The position numbers and the translations under genes were made by a program. From Amycolatopsis pretoriensis (GTDB taxonomy: Bacteria; Actinomycetota; Actinomycetes; Mycobacteriales; Pseudonocardiaceae): 64,000 nucleotides of DNA. Numbering within the stretch: the first letter of the stretch is position 1; the number at the start of each line of letters is the position of its first letter. Positions 52,084-59,651 of this stretch are shown piece by piece. The stretch covers positions 1,178,001 to 1,242,000 of the forward strand of contig NZ_FNUJ01000001.1 of NCBI RefSeq assembly GCF_900107925.1, read 5' to 3'. The notes below the pieces were generated by a model, which searched no databases, was not told the origin of the DNA, and worked only from the letters and a program-made list of their open reading frames with translations.

Positions 52084-52139
52084 GTAGCTAAGCGGAAAGC
52101 TTTTCCGCAACTATACGGAAACCCTTTCCGCTTAGCTAC
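52084..52139. promoter_or_regulatory. double TetR operator between AKR and TetR genes
   Basis: GTAGCTAAGCGGAAAG (52084-52099) and its exact complement (52124-52139) form a 16-base-arm inverted repeat. Each arm is also half of a smaller dyad: GCGGAAA-N3-TTTCCGC (52092-52108) and CGGAAA-N3-TTTCCG (52116-52130). Two operator copies face each other 24 bases apart, filling the divergent promoter. Confidence 0.85.
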
Positions 52140-52151
52140 CCGGAGGAGACA

Positions 52152-52724
52152 GTGACCGAGAGCAGCACGCCGCGCCGGCGGCGGGCCGACGCGCAACGCA
52201 ACGTCGATGCGCTGCTCGAGGCGGCGAAACGCGTGTTCGCCACCTCGGGCGTGGACGCGCCGGCGAAGGAGATCACCGACCTGGCCGGGCTCGGTGTCGG
52301 CACGCTCTACCGGCACTTCCCGCAGCGCGCGGACCTGGTCGCGGCCGTGCTGCAGCGCGAGATCGACGTGCTGGCCGACGCGGGGCCGGTGCTCGGCGCC
52401 GCGCACGCGCCCGGGGCGGCGCTGCGGGAGTGGCTGCGGCGCTACACCGAGCTGGTCGGCGCCAAGCGCGGGCTGGCCACGGCACTGCACTCGGGCGACC
52501 CGGCCTTCGACGCCCTGCCGGGCTACTTCATGGAACGGATGGAGCCGGTGCTGGCCGCCCTGCTCGCCGCGGCGGCCGCGGCGGGGGAGGTGCGCGCCGA
52601 CGTCAGCGCGAAAGACCTCCTGCACGCCGTGGCCCTGCTCTGCCAGCCGGTGCGCGGCGAGGACCTGGCCTACAACCAGCGGATGATCGAGATCCTCGCC
52701 GACGGGCTCAGCCCACGGGCGTGA
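52152..52724 (+). CDS. TetR family transcriptional regulator
   Basis: A 190-residue repressor with a helix-turn-helix at about 28-74 (PAKEITDLAGLGVGTLYRHFPQRADLVAAVL) and an SbtR-like C-terminal domain. GTG at 52152 has CGGAGGAG upstream. It is divergent from the aldo/keto reductase and sits beside the double operator. Its 3' end overlaps the convergent FAD monooxygenase gene by 17 bases. Confidence 0.92.
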   Translation: MTESSTPRRRRADAQRNVDALLEAAKRVFATSGVDAPAKEITDLAGLGVGTLYRHFPQRADLVAAVLQREIDVLADAGPVLGAAHAPGAALREWLRRYTELVGAKRGLATALHSGDPAFDALPGYFMERMEPVLAALLAAAAAAGEVRADVSAKDLLHAVALLCQPVRGEDLAYNQRMIEILADGLSPRA

Positions 52725-53922
52725 CCGCGTAGTCCTTGACCCGCATCGAGTCGTGCATCCGGACGCCGCCGGTGTTGAGCTTCGCCAGCGCCGTCGTCAC
52801 GCGGGCCGGCAGCGCGGAGATCAGCTGGCCGCCGCGGGCCAGGGCCCACACCCCCGCGCGGGTGGCGGGGATCAGGCTCTTCGCGGCGCCGACGGCGAAC
52901 GCGCGGCTCTTGTCGACCAGCTCGCCCATTTCCCGTTCGTAGGCGGGAAAGGCACGGGTGTGGTCGCCGCCGGCCGCGGCCAGCTCGCCGGCCAGGACGT
53001 AGGCGCCGAGGACCGCGAGGCTGGTGCTGCCGCCGACCGCCGGGCCCGGGCAGTAGCCGGCGTCGCCGACGAGCGTGACGCGCCCGCGTGACCACGTCCG
53101 CAGCTGCAGCTGGGTGATGGAGTCGAAGTAGAACGGGCCCGGGCCGTCGAGTTCGGCCAGCCAGCCGTCGACCTGCGGGTGCATCCCGGCGTAGGCCTGA
53201 CTCAGGAGTTCCTTCTGCCGCGGGACGTCCCGGTGGTGGTAGTCGAGCTGTTCGTCGCGGCGGAACAGGAACACCGCGCGAGCTTCGTCGAGGTGGCGGG
53301 CGCTGTAGAACCCGGCGGTGCGTCCGGCACCGAGGTGGATGACGGTCTCGCCGTCGCCGAGGCCGAGCGTGTCGGGCAGGGACAGCACGGCCAGGTAGGC
53401 GCCGATGAACTTCGTCAGCCCGGCCTCTTCGCCGAAGGTCAGCCGCCGGACGTGGGAGTGCAGCCCGTCGGCGCCGACGACGAGGTCGAACTTCCGCGGC
53501 GCGGCGTGTTCGAAGGTGACCTCGCCGTCGGGGGAGATGGCGGTGATCGAGTCGCCGAAGAGGTACTCGACGTCGTCGCGGCCGGCGTCGTAGTAGATCT
53601 CGCTGAGGTCGTCGCGCATGACCTCGACGTGCCGGTCGGAGGTGGCGCGGTAGATCTTCGCCAGGTCCACCCGGGCCGGCCGGCGGGTGCCTTCCCGGTG
53701 CAGCGTCATGCGGGTGGTGCCGGTCTTGAGGGCTTCGACGCGCCCCAGTACGCCCATCTTTTCGGTGATCTCCACGGCCGGCCGGAACAGGTCGACGGCG
53801 TGGCCGCCGGTCTTGCGCAGCACCGGGGCGCGCTCGACGACGGTGACGTCGAAGCCGTGGCGGGTGAGCCAGTACGCCAGCACCGGACCCGCGATGCTGG
53901 CCCCCGAGACGAGAATCCCCAC
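52708..53922 (-). CDS. FAD-dependent monooxygenase
   Basis: A 404-residue flavoprotein. The FAD motif is VSGASIAGPVLAYWLTRHG (about 5-23), the DG motif VVGADGLHSHVRRL (about 151-164) and the GD motif VTLVGDAGYCPGPAVGGSTSLAVLGAY (about 282-308). It belongs to the PHBH-like hydroxylases that include TetX-type tetracycline-inactivating enzymes, although the substrate is open. GTG at 53922 has GGGAGGT upstream. It is divergent from a TetR gene and shares an almost perfect 52-base dyad with it. Confidence 0.9.
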   Translation of the reverse strand: MGILVSGASIAGPVLAYWLTRHGFDVTVVERAPVLRKTGGHAVDLFRPAVEITEKMGVLGRVEALKTGTTRMTLHREGTRRPARVDLAKIYRATSDRHVEVMRDDLSEIYYDAGRDDVEYLFGDSITAISPDGEVTFEHAAPRKFDLVVGADGLHSHVRRLTFGEEAGLTKFIGAYLAVLSLPDTLGLGDGETVIHLGAGRTAGFYSARHLDEARAVFLFRRDEQLDYHHRDVPRQKELLSQAYAGMHPQVDGWLAELDGPGPFYFDSITQLQLRTWSRGRVTLVGDAGYCPGPAVGGSTSLAVLGAYVLAGELAAAGGDHTRAFPAYEREMGELVDKSRAFAVGAAKSLIPATRAGVWALARGGQLISALPARVTTALAKLNTGGVRMHDSMRVKDYAVTPVG

Positions 53923-53934
53923 GAGAAACCTCCC

Positions 53935-53986
53935 TGACTTAACGGTAGGTAAGGTGTACCACAGCTCCTTACCTATCGTTAAGTCA
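53935..53986. promoter_or_regulatory. TetR operator between FAD monooxygenase and TetR genes
   Basis: Arms at 53935-53954 (TGACTTAACGGTAGGTAAGG) and 53967-53986 match at 19 of 20 positions around a 12-base spacer. It overlaps the divergent promoters. TATGCT (53989-53994), the -10 box of the tetR gene, follows directly. Confidence 0.85.
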
Positions 53987-54001
53987 GTTATGCTGTGACC
54001 C

Positions 54002-54535
54002 GTGCCGAAAACCTCCGACACCAAACAGCGCATCCTCGACGCCGCCCGCGACCTCTTCGCGACCCAAGGCGTCCAGCGCACCAGCCTCCAGGACATCGCC
54101 GACCGGCTGGGCATCACCAAACCCGCGCTCTACTACCACTTCCCGTCCCGCGACGACCTCGTCCGCAGCATCATCCAGCCACTGCTCGACGACGGCGAGA
54201 AGTTCCTCCTCGACGTCGAGGCCCGCGGCGACCTTCCGGTGCGGGAGCTGATCGAGGGGTTCTTCGACTTCAACTACCGCCACCGCGCGCCGGTCATCAT
54301 GCTGCTGGCCGAGATGCCGACGCTGGCCGACCTCGGCCTGATCGACCGCGTGCTGGGCTGGCGCAAACGGCTCACCGACCTCATCTGCGGCCCGGAGCCC
54401 ACGCTCGAGCAGGCCGCCCGCGCGGTCCTCGCGCTGGGCGGCTTGCAGGACGTCTGCATGCAGTTCCCCGACGCCCCGGTCGAGGACCTGCGGGCCGCCG
54501 CGGTCGCCGGAGCCCTGGACGCGCTCGGCCGCTAA
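54002..54535 (+). CDS. TetR family transcriptional regulator
   Basis: A 177-residue repressor with a helix-turn-helix at about 25-60 (SLQDIADRLGITKPALYYHFPSRDDLVRSI). GTG at 54002 lies 7 bases after TATGCT with no Shine-Dalgarno sequence, so it is probably leaderless. The large dyad just upstream is its operator, and the divergent FAD monooxygenase is its target. Its stop overlaps the convergent acyl-CoA dehydrogenase gene by four bases. Confidence 0.92.
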   Translation: MPKTSDTKQRILDAARDLFATQGVQRTSLQDIADRLGITKPALYYHFPSRDDLVRSIIQPLLDDGEKFLLDVEARGDLPVRELIEGFFDFNYRHRAPVIMLLAEMPTLADLGLIDRVLGWRKRLTDLICGPEPTLEQAARAVLALGGLQDVCMQFPDAPVEDLRAAAVAGALDALGR

Positions 54536-56154
54536 CGCACCGCGGCGCGCTCGATGATCGCGGCCGTGTCCACCCCGGCCGGCAGCGTGCCGAACGCGAG
54601 GCCCCAGTCGCCGCCGAACCGCGTCGCGCAGAACGCGTCCGCGACCGCCGGGTGGCCGTGGCGCACCAGCAGCGACCCCTGCAGCACCAGCGCCATCGCC
54701 TCGACCACCCGCCGCGCCCGGTACTCGATGCCGTCGAGGTCGGTCAGCTCCTTGCGGACGCGGTCCACGGCGTCGTCCAGCCGCGCGTCCCCGCCGGCCG
54801 CCTGCTCGACCTCGGCGAAGAACGCCGCGACCGACTCCGGCTGCTTGCCCATGGCCCGCAACGCGTCCAGCGCCGCGACGTTGCCCGATCCCTCCCAGAT
54901 CGACGACAGCGGCGCCTCGCGGTAGAGCCGCGGCATCCCCGACTCCTCGACGTACCCGTTGCCACCGAAGCACTCCAGCGCTTCGGCCGCGTGCATCGGC
55001 GCCCGCTTGCACACCCAGTACTTCGACACCGCCAGGCCGAGCCGCCGGAACGCCTGCTCCTGCGCGTCGCCGCGCCGGTCGCCCGCCGCGGCCAGCCGCA
55101 TCGCCACCGTCGTCGCCGCTTCGGACTCGACCACGAGATCCGCGAGCACGTTCGCCATCAGCGGCTGGTCGACCAGCGCCTTGCCGAACGCGTACCGGTG
55201 CGTCGCGTGGTGGACCGCGCGGACCGCGCCCAGCCGCATCCCGGACGCGCTGCCGAGCGTGCAGTCCAGCCGGGTGTTGTTGACCATCTCGATGATCGTG
55301 CGGACCCCGCGGCCCTCCTCGCCGACCAGCCAGCCCACCGCGTGGTCGTACTCGATCTCCGACGACGCGTTCGACCGGTTGCCCAGCTTGTCCTTCAGCC
55401 GCTGCAGCCGGATCGGGTTGCGCGAGCCGTCGGGCAGGACGCGGGGGAGCAGGAAGCACGAGAGCCCGCCGGGCGCCTGGGCCAGCGTCAGGAACATGTC
55501 CGACATCGGCGCCGAGGTGAACCACTTGTGCCCGACGAGGGAATGGCTGCCGTCCGCGTTCGGCGTCGCGGTGGTCGTGTTGGCCCGGACGTCGGACCCG
55601 CCCTGCTTCTCCGTCATCGACATGCCTGCGATCAGGCCACGCTTGGTGCTCGGCTCGCGCAGCCCGAAGTCGTACACGGTCGCCGCCAGCAGCGGCTCGT
55701 ACCGCGCGGCCAGCTCCGCGTTGGCCCGCAGCGCCGGGACCGCCGCGTAAGTCATCGAAATCGGGCAGCTGTGCCCCGCCTCGACCTGCCCCCACACGTA
55801 GAACTTCGCCGCGCGCGCCGCGTGCACGCCCTCGCGCGGGTCCTGCCACGCCGTCCCGTGCAGCCCGTGCGACACCGCGACGGTCATCAGGTCGTGCCAG
55901 TGCGGGTGGAACTCCACCTCGTCGATCCGGTTGCCGTACCGGTCGTGGGTGCGCAGCACCGGCTCGTTCTCGTTGACCAGCCGGCCCCACTCCTGGGCCC
56001 GCTCGCTCCCGGCCAGCCGGCCCAGCTCGTGCAGCTCCTCCGCCGCCCAGCCGGCCCCGGCGCGCTCCAGCCCGGCCACCAGCGCCGGGTCGTCGGCGAC
56101 GTCGTGGCCGGCCAGCGGCGGGACCTGGTTGGTGACCTCATGCGTGGCGGGCAT
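54532..56154 (-). CDS. aidB: acyl-CoA dehydrogenase family protein, AidB-like
   Basis: A 540-residue flavoprotein, longer than typical acyl-CoA dehydrogenases (about 380) and matching the AidB branch. GMSMTEKQGGSDVRAN (about 175-190) is the FAD/substrate segment. ALECFGGNGYVEESGMPRLYREAPLSSIWEGSGNV (about 400-434) carries the catalytic Glu and the AidB hallmark, and the C-terminal helical domain follows. In E. coli, AidB is induced by alkylation stress and binds DNA; many actinobacterial homologues work in fatty acid or isovaleryl-CoA metabolism. The start overlaps the upstream TetR gene by 17 bases, so they form an operon. Confidence 0.9.
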   Translation of the reverse strand: MPATHEVTNQVPPLAGHDVADDPALVAGLERAGAGWAAEELHELGRLAGSERAQEWGRLVNENEPVLRTHDRYGNRIDEVEFHPHWHDLMTVAVSHGLHGTAWQDPREGVHAARAAKFYVWGQVEAGHSCPISMTYAAVPALRANAELAARYEPLLAATVYDFGLREPSTKRGLIAGMSMTEKQGGSDVRANTTTATPNADGSHSLVGHKWFTSAPMSDMFLTLAQAPGGLSCFLLPRVLPDGSRNPIRLQRLKDKLGNRSNASSEIEYDHAVGWLVGEEGRGVRTIIEMVNNTRLDCTLGSASGMRLGAVRAVHHATHRYAFGKALVDQPLMANVLADLVVESEAATTVAMRLAAAGDRRGDAQEQAFRRLGLAVSKYWVCKRAPMHAAEALECFGGNGYVEESGMPRLYREAPLSSIWEGSGNVAALDALRAMGKQPESVAAFFAEVEQAAGGDARLDDAVDRVRKELTDLDGIEYRARRVVEAMALVLQGSLLVRHGHPAVADAFCATRFGGDWGLAFGTLPAGVDTAAIIERAAVR

Positions 56155-56743
56155 CGGAACCTCCTAGAGCGCGGACGACGAACGTGCGGAGCTCGGCGAC
56201 GTCACCGGCGTTGCCGCTGGTCAACGGGCCGATGAGAACTTCGGCGGCCGCGCCGACCAGCGCGGCGGCGGTGAGCCGGCCGTCCTGCGGCGGCAGCGAG
56301 CCGTCCCGGACACCGGCCGCGACGTGCTCGGCGACGACCTCGGTGAACGCGCGCCGGAACTCCAGCCGCTCGGCGTCGATCAGCGCGTCGACCGGCTCGG
56401 CGAGCAGGGCGTAGGCCTGCCTCGGGGCCTTAAGCGCGCGCTGGGCGAAGGTCTCGAACACCGCCAGCACCCGCTCGGCGGGCTCGCCGGGCTGCGCGGA
56501 CACCGCCCGGACCGCGTCGACTTCCCGCGTCACGACCTGCCGGAACACGTGCACGACCAGGTCGGCTTTGGTGGGGAAGTGCCGGTAGACGCTCCCGACG
56601 GCGACGCCGGCGCGCTCGGCCACCGCGGCGACGGAGCAGCCGCCGTAGCCGTGTTCGGCCAGCTGTTCGGTCGCGGCGGCGACGATCGTCGCGCGCTGGG
56701 CGTCGAGGCGTTCCTGCACCTTCGGGGTGCGGCGGTAGGGCAC
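56138..56743 (-). CDS. TetR family transcriptional regulator
   Basis: A 201-residue repressor with a helix-turn-helix at about 34-80 (SVAAVAERAGVAVGSVYRHFPTKADLVVHVF) and a C-terminal ligand domain. It starts with GTG at 56743. A dyad TGAAGCA-N9-TGCTTCA lies 10 bases upstream, and it is the first gene of an operon with the AidB-like dehydrogenase. It likely responds to an acyl-CoA or alkylation-linked signal, as inference. Confidence 0.9.
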   Translation of the reverse strand: MPYRRTPKVQERLDAQRATIVAAATEQLAEHGYGGCSVAAVAERAGVAVGSVYRHFPTKADLVVHVFRQVVTREVDAVRAVSAQPGEPAERVLAVFETFAQRALKAPRQAYALLAEPVDALIDAERLEFRRAFTEVVAEHVAAGVRDGSLPPQDGRLTAAALVGAAAEVLIGPLTSGNAGDVAELRTFVVRALGGSDARHA

Positions 56744-56752
56744 GTCAAGAAG

Positions 56753-56775
56753 TGAAGCACTGATTCATTGCTTCA
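56753..56775. promoter_or_regulatory. operator of the TetR-AidB operon
   Basis: TGAAGCA (56753-56759), nine bases, TGCTTCA (56769-56775). The position immediately upstream of the GTG fits autoregulation. It lies between the regulator and the stop codon of a decayed gene. Confidence 0.65.
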
Positions 56776-56776
56776 G

Positions 56777-56908
56777 TCAACGCTCCAGCAGCCGCTTCGC
56801 GCCCCGGACCTCGGCCTCGACGTCGGCCGGCAGCTTCCGCCGCAGCAGCGGTTCGAGCAGCGGCCGCAGGGGAGCGGCGAACCCGAACGCGATCCGCCGC
56901 GCCACCCG
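56777..56908 (-). pseudogene. 3' remnant of an SRPBCC-like gene
   Basis: The minus strand encodes about 43 residues ending RRIAFGFAAPLRPLLEPLL, then a charged helix (LPADVEAEVRGAKRLLER) and a stop. This is the typical C-terminal amphipathic helix of SRPBCC/polyketide-cyclase-type proteins. No start or N-terminal fold exists upstream: the frame runs into sequence antisense to the TetR remnant. It is what is left after a deletion. Confidence 0.5.
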
Positions 56909-56910
56909 GA

Positions 56911-57239
56911 TCCCACAGCGGCGGTCCTGGAAGCGGCCGTGCACGACAACCTCGCGCGCCTGACCGCCCGCACCGCCGAAACCGCCGACGCCCGCTTGCC
57001 GGAGGACCCCCGCGAGGCCCTCCGCGTCCCGGCGGGGGACGGAGTGGATCACCACCCTGCGCGACTCCGGACGAGCGGCGGTGCCCGACCCCGAGGCGAC
57101 CGCCGCGGTCCTGGTCGCGTCGTTGACGTACTACCCGATCCTCGACGTGCTCATCGGCCACACCCCGGGAGACCTGAAGCCGGAACGGTTCCTGGAGGCG
57201 TGGCTCGACTCGTCCGTCGCCGCGCTCAAGCTGCGCTGA
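56911..57239 (+). pseudogene. 3' remnant of a TetR regulator gene with frameshift
   Basis: The plus strand encodes AAVLEAAVHDNLARLTAR and following in one frame up to about 57033. It then continues as TEWITTLRDSGRAAVPDPE and ends TPGDLKPERFLEAWLDSSVA plus ALKLR in another frame. The switch falls at a run of five G (57034-57038); removing one G joins the two halves into a normal TetR C-terminal domain. The DNA-binding N-terminus is missing. The stop overlaps the convergent kinase-like gene by 14 bases. Confidence 0.65.
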
Positions 57240-57687
57240 GAAACTCGCGCACCGCCCGCGGCGACCGCAGCTCGACAACCTCCACACCGGACTCCGTCAA
57301 CGCCCGCCGCACCCTCGGCAGGTGCCGCCACCGGTAGGTCAGCACCCACCACCAGAAGTCCCACCGCTCCCGGCCCCGCCGCCATGCCCGCCACGCACAC
57401 CGCACCGGCGACAGGTTCAGCAACACCACGGTGTCCGCCGCCGCCAAGCGCACCTCGAGCGCGTCGTACGGCCCGAGGTCACCGTCCAGGATCCACTTCG
57501 GACCCACGACCAGCTCCCGCTGCCGCGCCACCCACTCCGGCCGCGACAGCCCCGCCAAGCCCGGCTCCCAGAACACCGCGTCCAGCTCCACCACCGGCAA
57601 CCCCGTCCGCACCCCCAGCCGCCGCGCGAACACCGACTTCCCCGAACCGCCGCAGCCCAGCACCAGCACCCGCTCCACGCCGGCCAT
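57226..57687 (-). CDS. adenylate kinase-like / topology modulation P-loop protein
   Basis: A 153-residue small P-loop NTPase. Walker A is GCGGSGKSVFARRLG (about 10-24). It continues GLPVVELDAVFWEPG, KWILDGDLGPYDALEVRLAAADTVVLLNLSP and RCAWRAWRRGRERWDFWWW, which is the pattern of FlaR/AdK-like topology modulation proteins. The function is probably a nucleotide or small-molecule kinase. ATG at 57687. No operon partner is evident. Confidence 0.87.
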   Translation of the reverse strand: MAGVERVLVLGCGGSGKSVFARRLGVRTGLPVVELDAVFWEPGLAGLSRPEWVARQRELVVGPKWILDGDLGPYDALEVRLAAADTVVLLNLSPVRCAWRAWRRGRERWDFWWWVLTYRWRHLPRVRRALTESGVEVVELRSPRAVREFLSAA

Positions 57688-57722
57688 TCTCGCTACTGCA
57701 GCGTCGCCCTGAACACTCCGGA

Positions 57723-58280
57723 TCACCGCTTCACCAGCGCCACCAGGTACCGGCAGGGGAGCGGCCCCGGGTTCGCGAACACGCAGTCCGCCGCCGGCCC
57801 CAGCTGCAGGCAGTCCCCGGCGGCCAGCTCGTGCACCACCGCGTCCTCGTGGAACCGCAGGTGCCCCGCCAGCACCCAGATCTGCTGGTGCAGGAACGCA
57901 TACGTCCCCGCCGCCAACGGCACCTCCGCACCCGGCGGCAGCTCGACCTCCACCAGCTCCAGCGGACGCCCGCCCGCGGGGGAGACCGCCCGCCGCCGGT
58001 ACCCCGAATCCGGGTCCACCCACACCGGCTGCTCCGCCGCCCGCACCAGCCGCCGCTCGTCGCCCTCCGCCCGCGCGATCAGCTCCGACAACGTCAGGCC
58101 CAGCGCGGCCGACAGCTTCGCCAGCAACGCGGCCGTCGGCTGCACGTCACCCCGCTCGATCTTGCCGATCATCGCGCGCGAAACACCGGACTGCTCCGCG
58201 AGCACCGCCACCGACAGACCTCGGGACGTCCGAGCCGCGTGAACAGTGGCAGCCAAGCGCAGAGTCAGGGGATCGGTCAT
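57723..58280 (-). CDS. XRE-type regulator with C-terminal cupin domain
   Basis: A 185-residue regulator: an N-terminal helix-turn-helix (SVAVLAEQSGVSRAMIGKIERGDVQPTAALLAKLSAALGLTLSEL, about 22-67) and a cupin_2 sensor (about 100-185, ELPPGAEVPLAAGTYAFLHQQIWVLAGHL). It is divergent from a GNAT acetyltransferase gene 43 bases away, its probable target. TATAGT on the minus strand, 10 bases before the ATG, is a good -10 box. Confidence 0.92.
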   Translation of the reverse strand: MTDPLTLRLAATVHAARTSRGLSVAVLAEQSGVSRAMIGKIERGDVQPTAALLAKLSAALGLTLSELIARAEGDERRLVRAAEQPVWVDPDSGYRRRAVSPAGGRPLELVEVELPPGAEVPLAAGTYAFLHQQIWVLAGHLRFHEDAVVHELAAGDCLQLGPAADCVFANPGPLPCRYLVALVKR

Positions 58281-58323
58281 AAACCTGGATACTATACGAC
58301 CCAATCTGGCTACCATCTGAGCC

Positions 58324-58839
58324 ATGATTCGAGACGCCCTCCCCACCGACGCCGCCGCGTGCGCCGCCGTCTACGCGCCCTACGTCACCGACACCGTCAT
58401 CTCCTTCGAAACCGAACCACCCTCCGCCGCCGAGATGGCCCGCCGCATCGCCCACGCGCACGCCTGGATCGTCCTCGAAGACGACGGCCACGTCGCCGGC
58501 TTCGCCTACGCCCACCCCTTCGCCGAACGCGCCGCCTACCAGTGGTCCTGCGAAACCAGCATCTACCTCGAACGCGGCCGCCACCGCACCGGCGGCGGCC
58601 GCGCCCTCTACGAAACCCTGTTCGAACGCCTGCGACACAAGGGATTCTGCCGCGCCTTCGCCGGCATGACCCTCCCGAACGACGCCAGCGCCGGCCTGCA
58701 CCGCGCACTCGGCTTCGAGCCCGCCGGCGTCTACCGCCGCGTCGGCTGGAAACACGGCGCGTGGCGCGACGTCGCCTGGGTGCAGAAAGACCTACAAGCA
58801 ACCGATGGTTGCGCATCGCCGCCGCTCCGGCTACCGTAA
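58324..58839 (+). CDS. GNAT N-acetyltransferase, phosphinothricin acetyltransferase-like
   Basis: A 171-residue acetyltransferase. IRDALPTDAAACAAVYAPYVTDTVISFETEPPSAAEMARRI and ETSIYLERGRHRTGGGRALYETL match the Pat/Bar/methionine-sulfoximine acetyltransferase group. The usual acetyl-CoA pyrophosphate loop RGxGxG reads HRTGGGRA. It may detoxify an amino-acid analogue. ATG at 58324 lies 7 bases after TACCAT (58311-58316), consistent with a leaderless mRNA. It is probably controlled by the divergent XRE-cupin regulator. Confidence 0.9.
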   Translation: MIRDALPTDAAACAAVYAPYVTDTVISFETEPPSAAEMARRIAHAHAWIVLEDDGHVAGFAYAHPFAERAAYQWSCETSIYLERGRHRTGGGRALYETLFERLRHKGFCRAFAGMTLPNDASAGLHRALGFEPAGVYRRVGWKHGAWRDVAWVQKDLQATDGCASPPLRLP

Positions 58840-58857
58840 CAAGCAACCAAACGTTGC
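58798..58857. promoter_or_regulatory. paired GCAAC dyads before the SRPBCC-ArsR-SRPBCC operon
   Basis: GCAACC-N3-GGTTGC (58798-58812, inside the end of the GNAT gene) and GCAAC-N5-GTTGC (58843-58857) are 45 bases apart. TACCGT (58832-58837) between them may be the -10 box. They are candidate operators for the ArsR encoded second in the operon. Confidence 0.65.
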
Positions 58858-58869
58858 ACGAGGAGCACC

Positions 58870-59316
58870 ATGGACCACGGAACACTCGAACGCGAAATCC
58901 ACATCGACGCCACCCCCGACACCGTCTTCAACGTCGTCAGCAACCCCGAACACGTCCGCGACTGGTGGCCCGACGAAGCCGACTACCCCGTCGAACCCGG
59001 GGGAGCGGGCCACATCAGCTTCGGCGACGCCCGAGTCGGCTTCACCGTCGTCGACGCCATCCCACCCAAACTCTTCTCCTTCCGCTGGACCCACGCCGAG
59101 GGGGAGACCGCCACCGAAGGCAACTCCTTCCTCGTCGTCTTCGAACTCGAACCCACCGCCACCGGCACCCGCCTGCGCATGACCGAAACCGGCTTCCGCG
59201 AACGCGGCTGGGACGAAGCCAAGATCGCCGCCGAATACGCCGACCACGTCAGCGGCTGGGACCACTTCCTGCCCCGCATCCCCGCCACCGCCGCCAAGGC
59301 GGGAGCCACCCGGTGA
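58870..59316 (+). CDS. SRPBCC (Aha1-like) protein
   Basis: A 148-residue START-like protein: EREIHIDATPDTVFNVVSNPEHVRDWWPDEADYPVEPG at the start, FSFRWTH and GTRLRMTETGFRERGWDE in the middle and a C-terminal helix. AGGAG lies upstream of the ATG. It is the first gene of an SRPBCC-ArsR-SRPBCC operon; its stop overlaps the ArsR GTG as GTGA. Confidence 0.9.
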   Translation: MDHGTLEREIHIDATPDTVFNVVSNPEHVRDWWPDEADYPVEPGGAGHISFGDARVGFTVVDAIPPKLFSFRWTHAEGETATEGNSFLVVFELEPTATGTRLRMTETGFRERGWDEAKIAAEYADHVSGWDHFLPRIPATAAKAGATR

Positions 59317-59648
59317 CCACCGCCGTCGACGACGACCTCTGGTCCGCCATCGGCGACCCCACCCGCCGCCGCATGCTCGACCTGCTCCTCAGCGAAGGCG
59401 GGGGAACGGCCACCAGCCTCAGCGAACACCTCCCGGTCACCCGCCAAGCCGTCGCCAAGCACCTCGCCGTCCTCGACCGCGCCGGCCTCGTCCACGCCCG
59501 GCCCGAAGGACGCGAAAAACAGTTCCACGTCGACGAAACCCAGCTCGCCCGCGCCGCCGCCCAGCTCGCCGACGTCGGCAAGACCTGGGACGCCCGCCTC
59601 CAGCGCATCAAGCGCATCGCCGAAACCATCGAACGGAAGAAGAACTAG
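59313..59648 (+). CDS. ArsR family transcriptional regulator
   Basis: A 111-residue winged-helix regulator (SAIGDPTRRRMLDLLLSEGGGTATSLSEHLPVTRQAVAKHLAVLDRAGLVHARPEGREKQFHV). Like the other two ArsR proteins of the window it has no cysteines for metal sensing. It is located between two SRPBCC genes and probably binds the paired GCAAC dyads upstream of the operon. Confidence 0.92.
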   Translation: MTTAVDDDLWSAIGDPTRRRMLDLLLSEGGGTATSLSEHLPVTRQAVAKHLAVLDRAGLVHARPEGREKQFHVDETQLARAAAQLADVGKTWDARLQRIKRIAETIERKKN

Positions 59649-59651
59649 AAA

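Noticed and set aside
56777..57055. 92-codon minus-strand frame with an ATG at 57055
   Set aside because: Only its last third looks like a protein (SRPBCC C-terminus). The first part is antisense to the TetR remnant, so it is not an intact gene.
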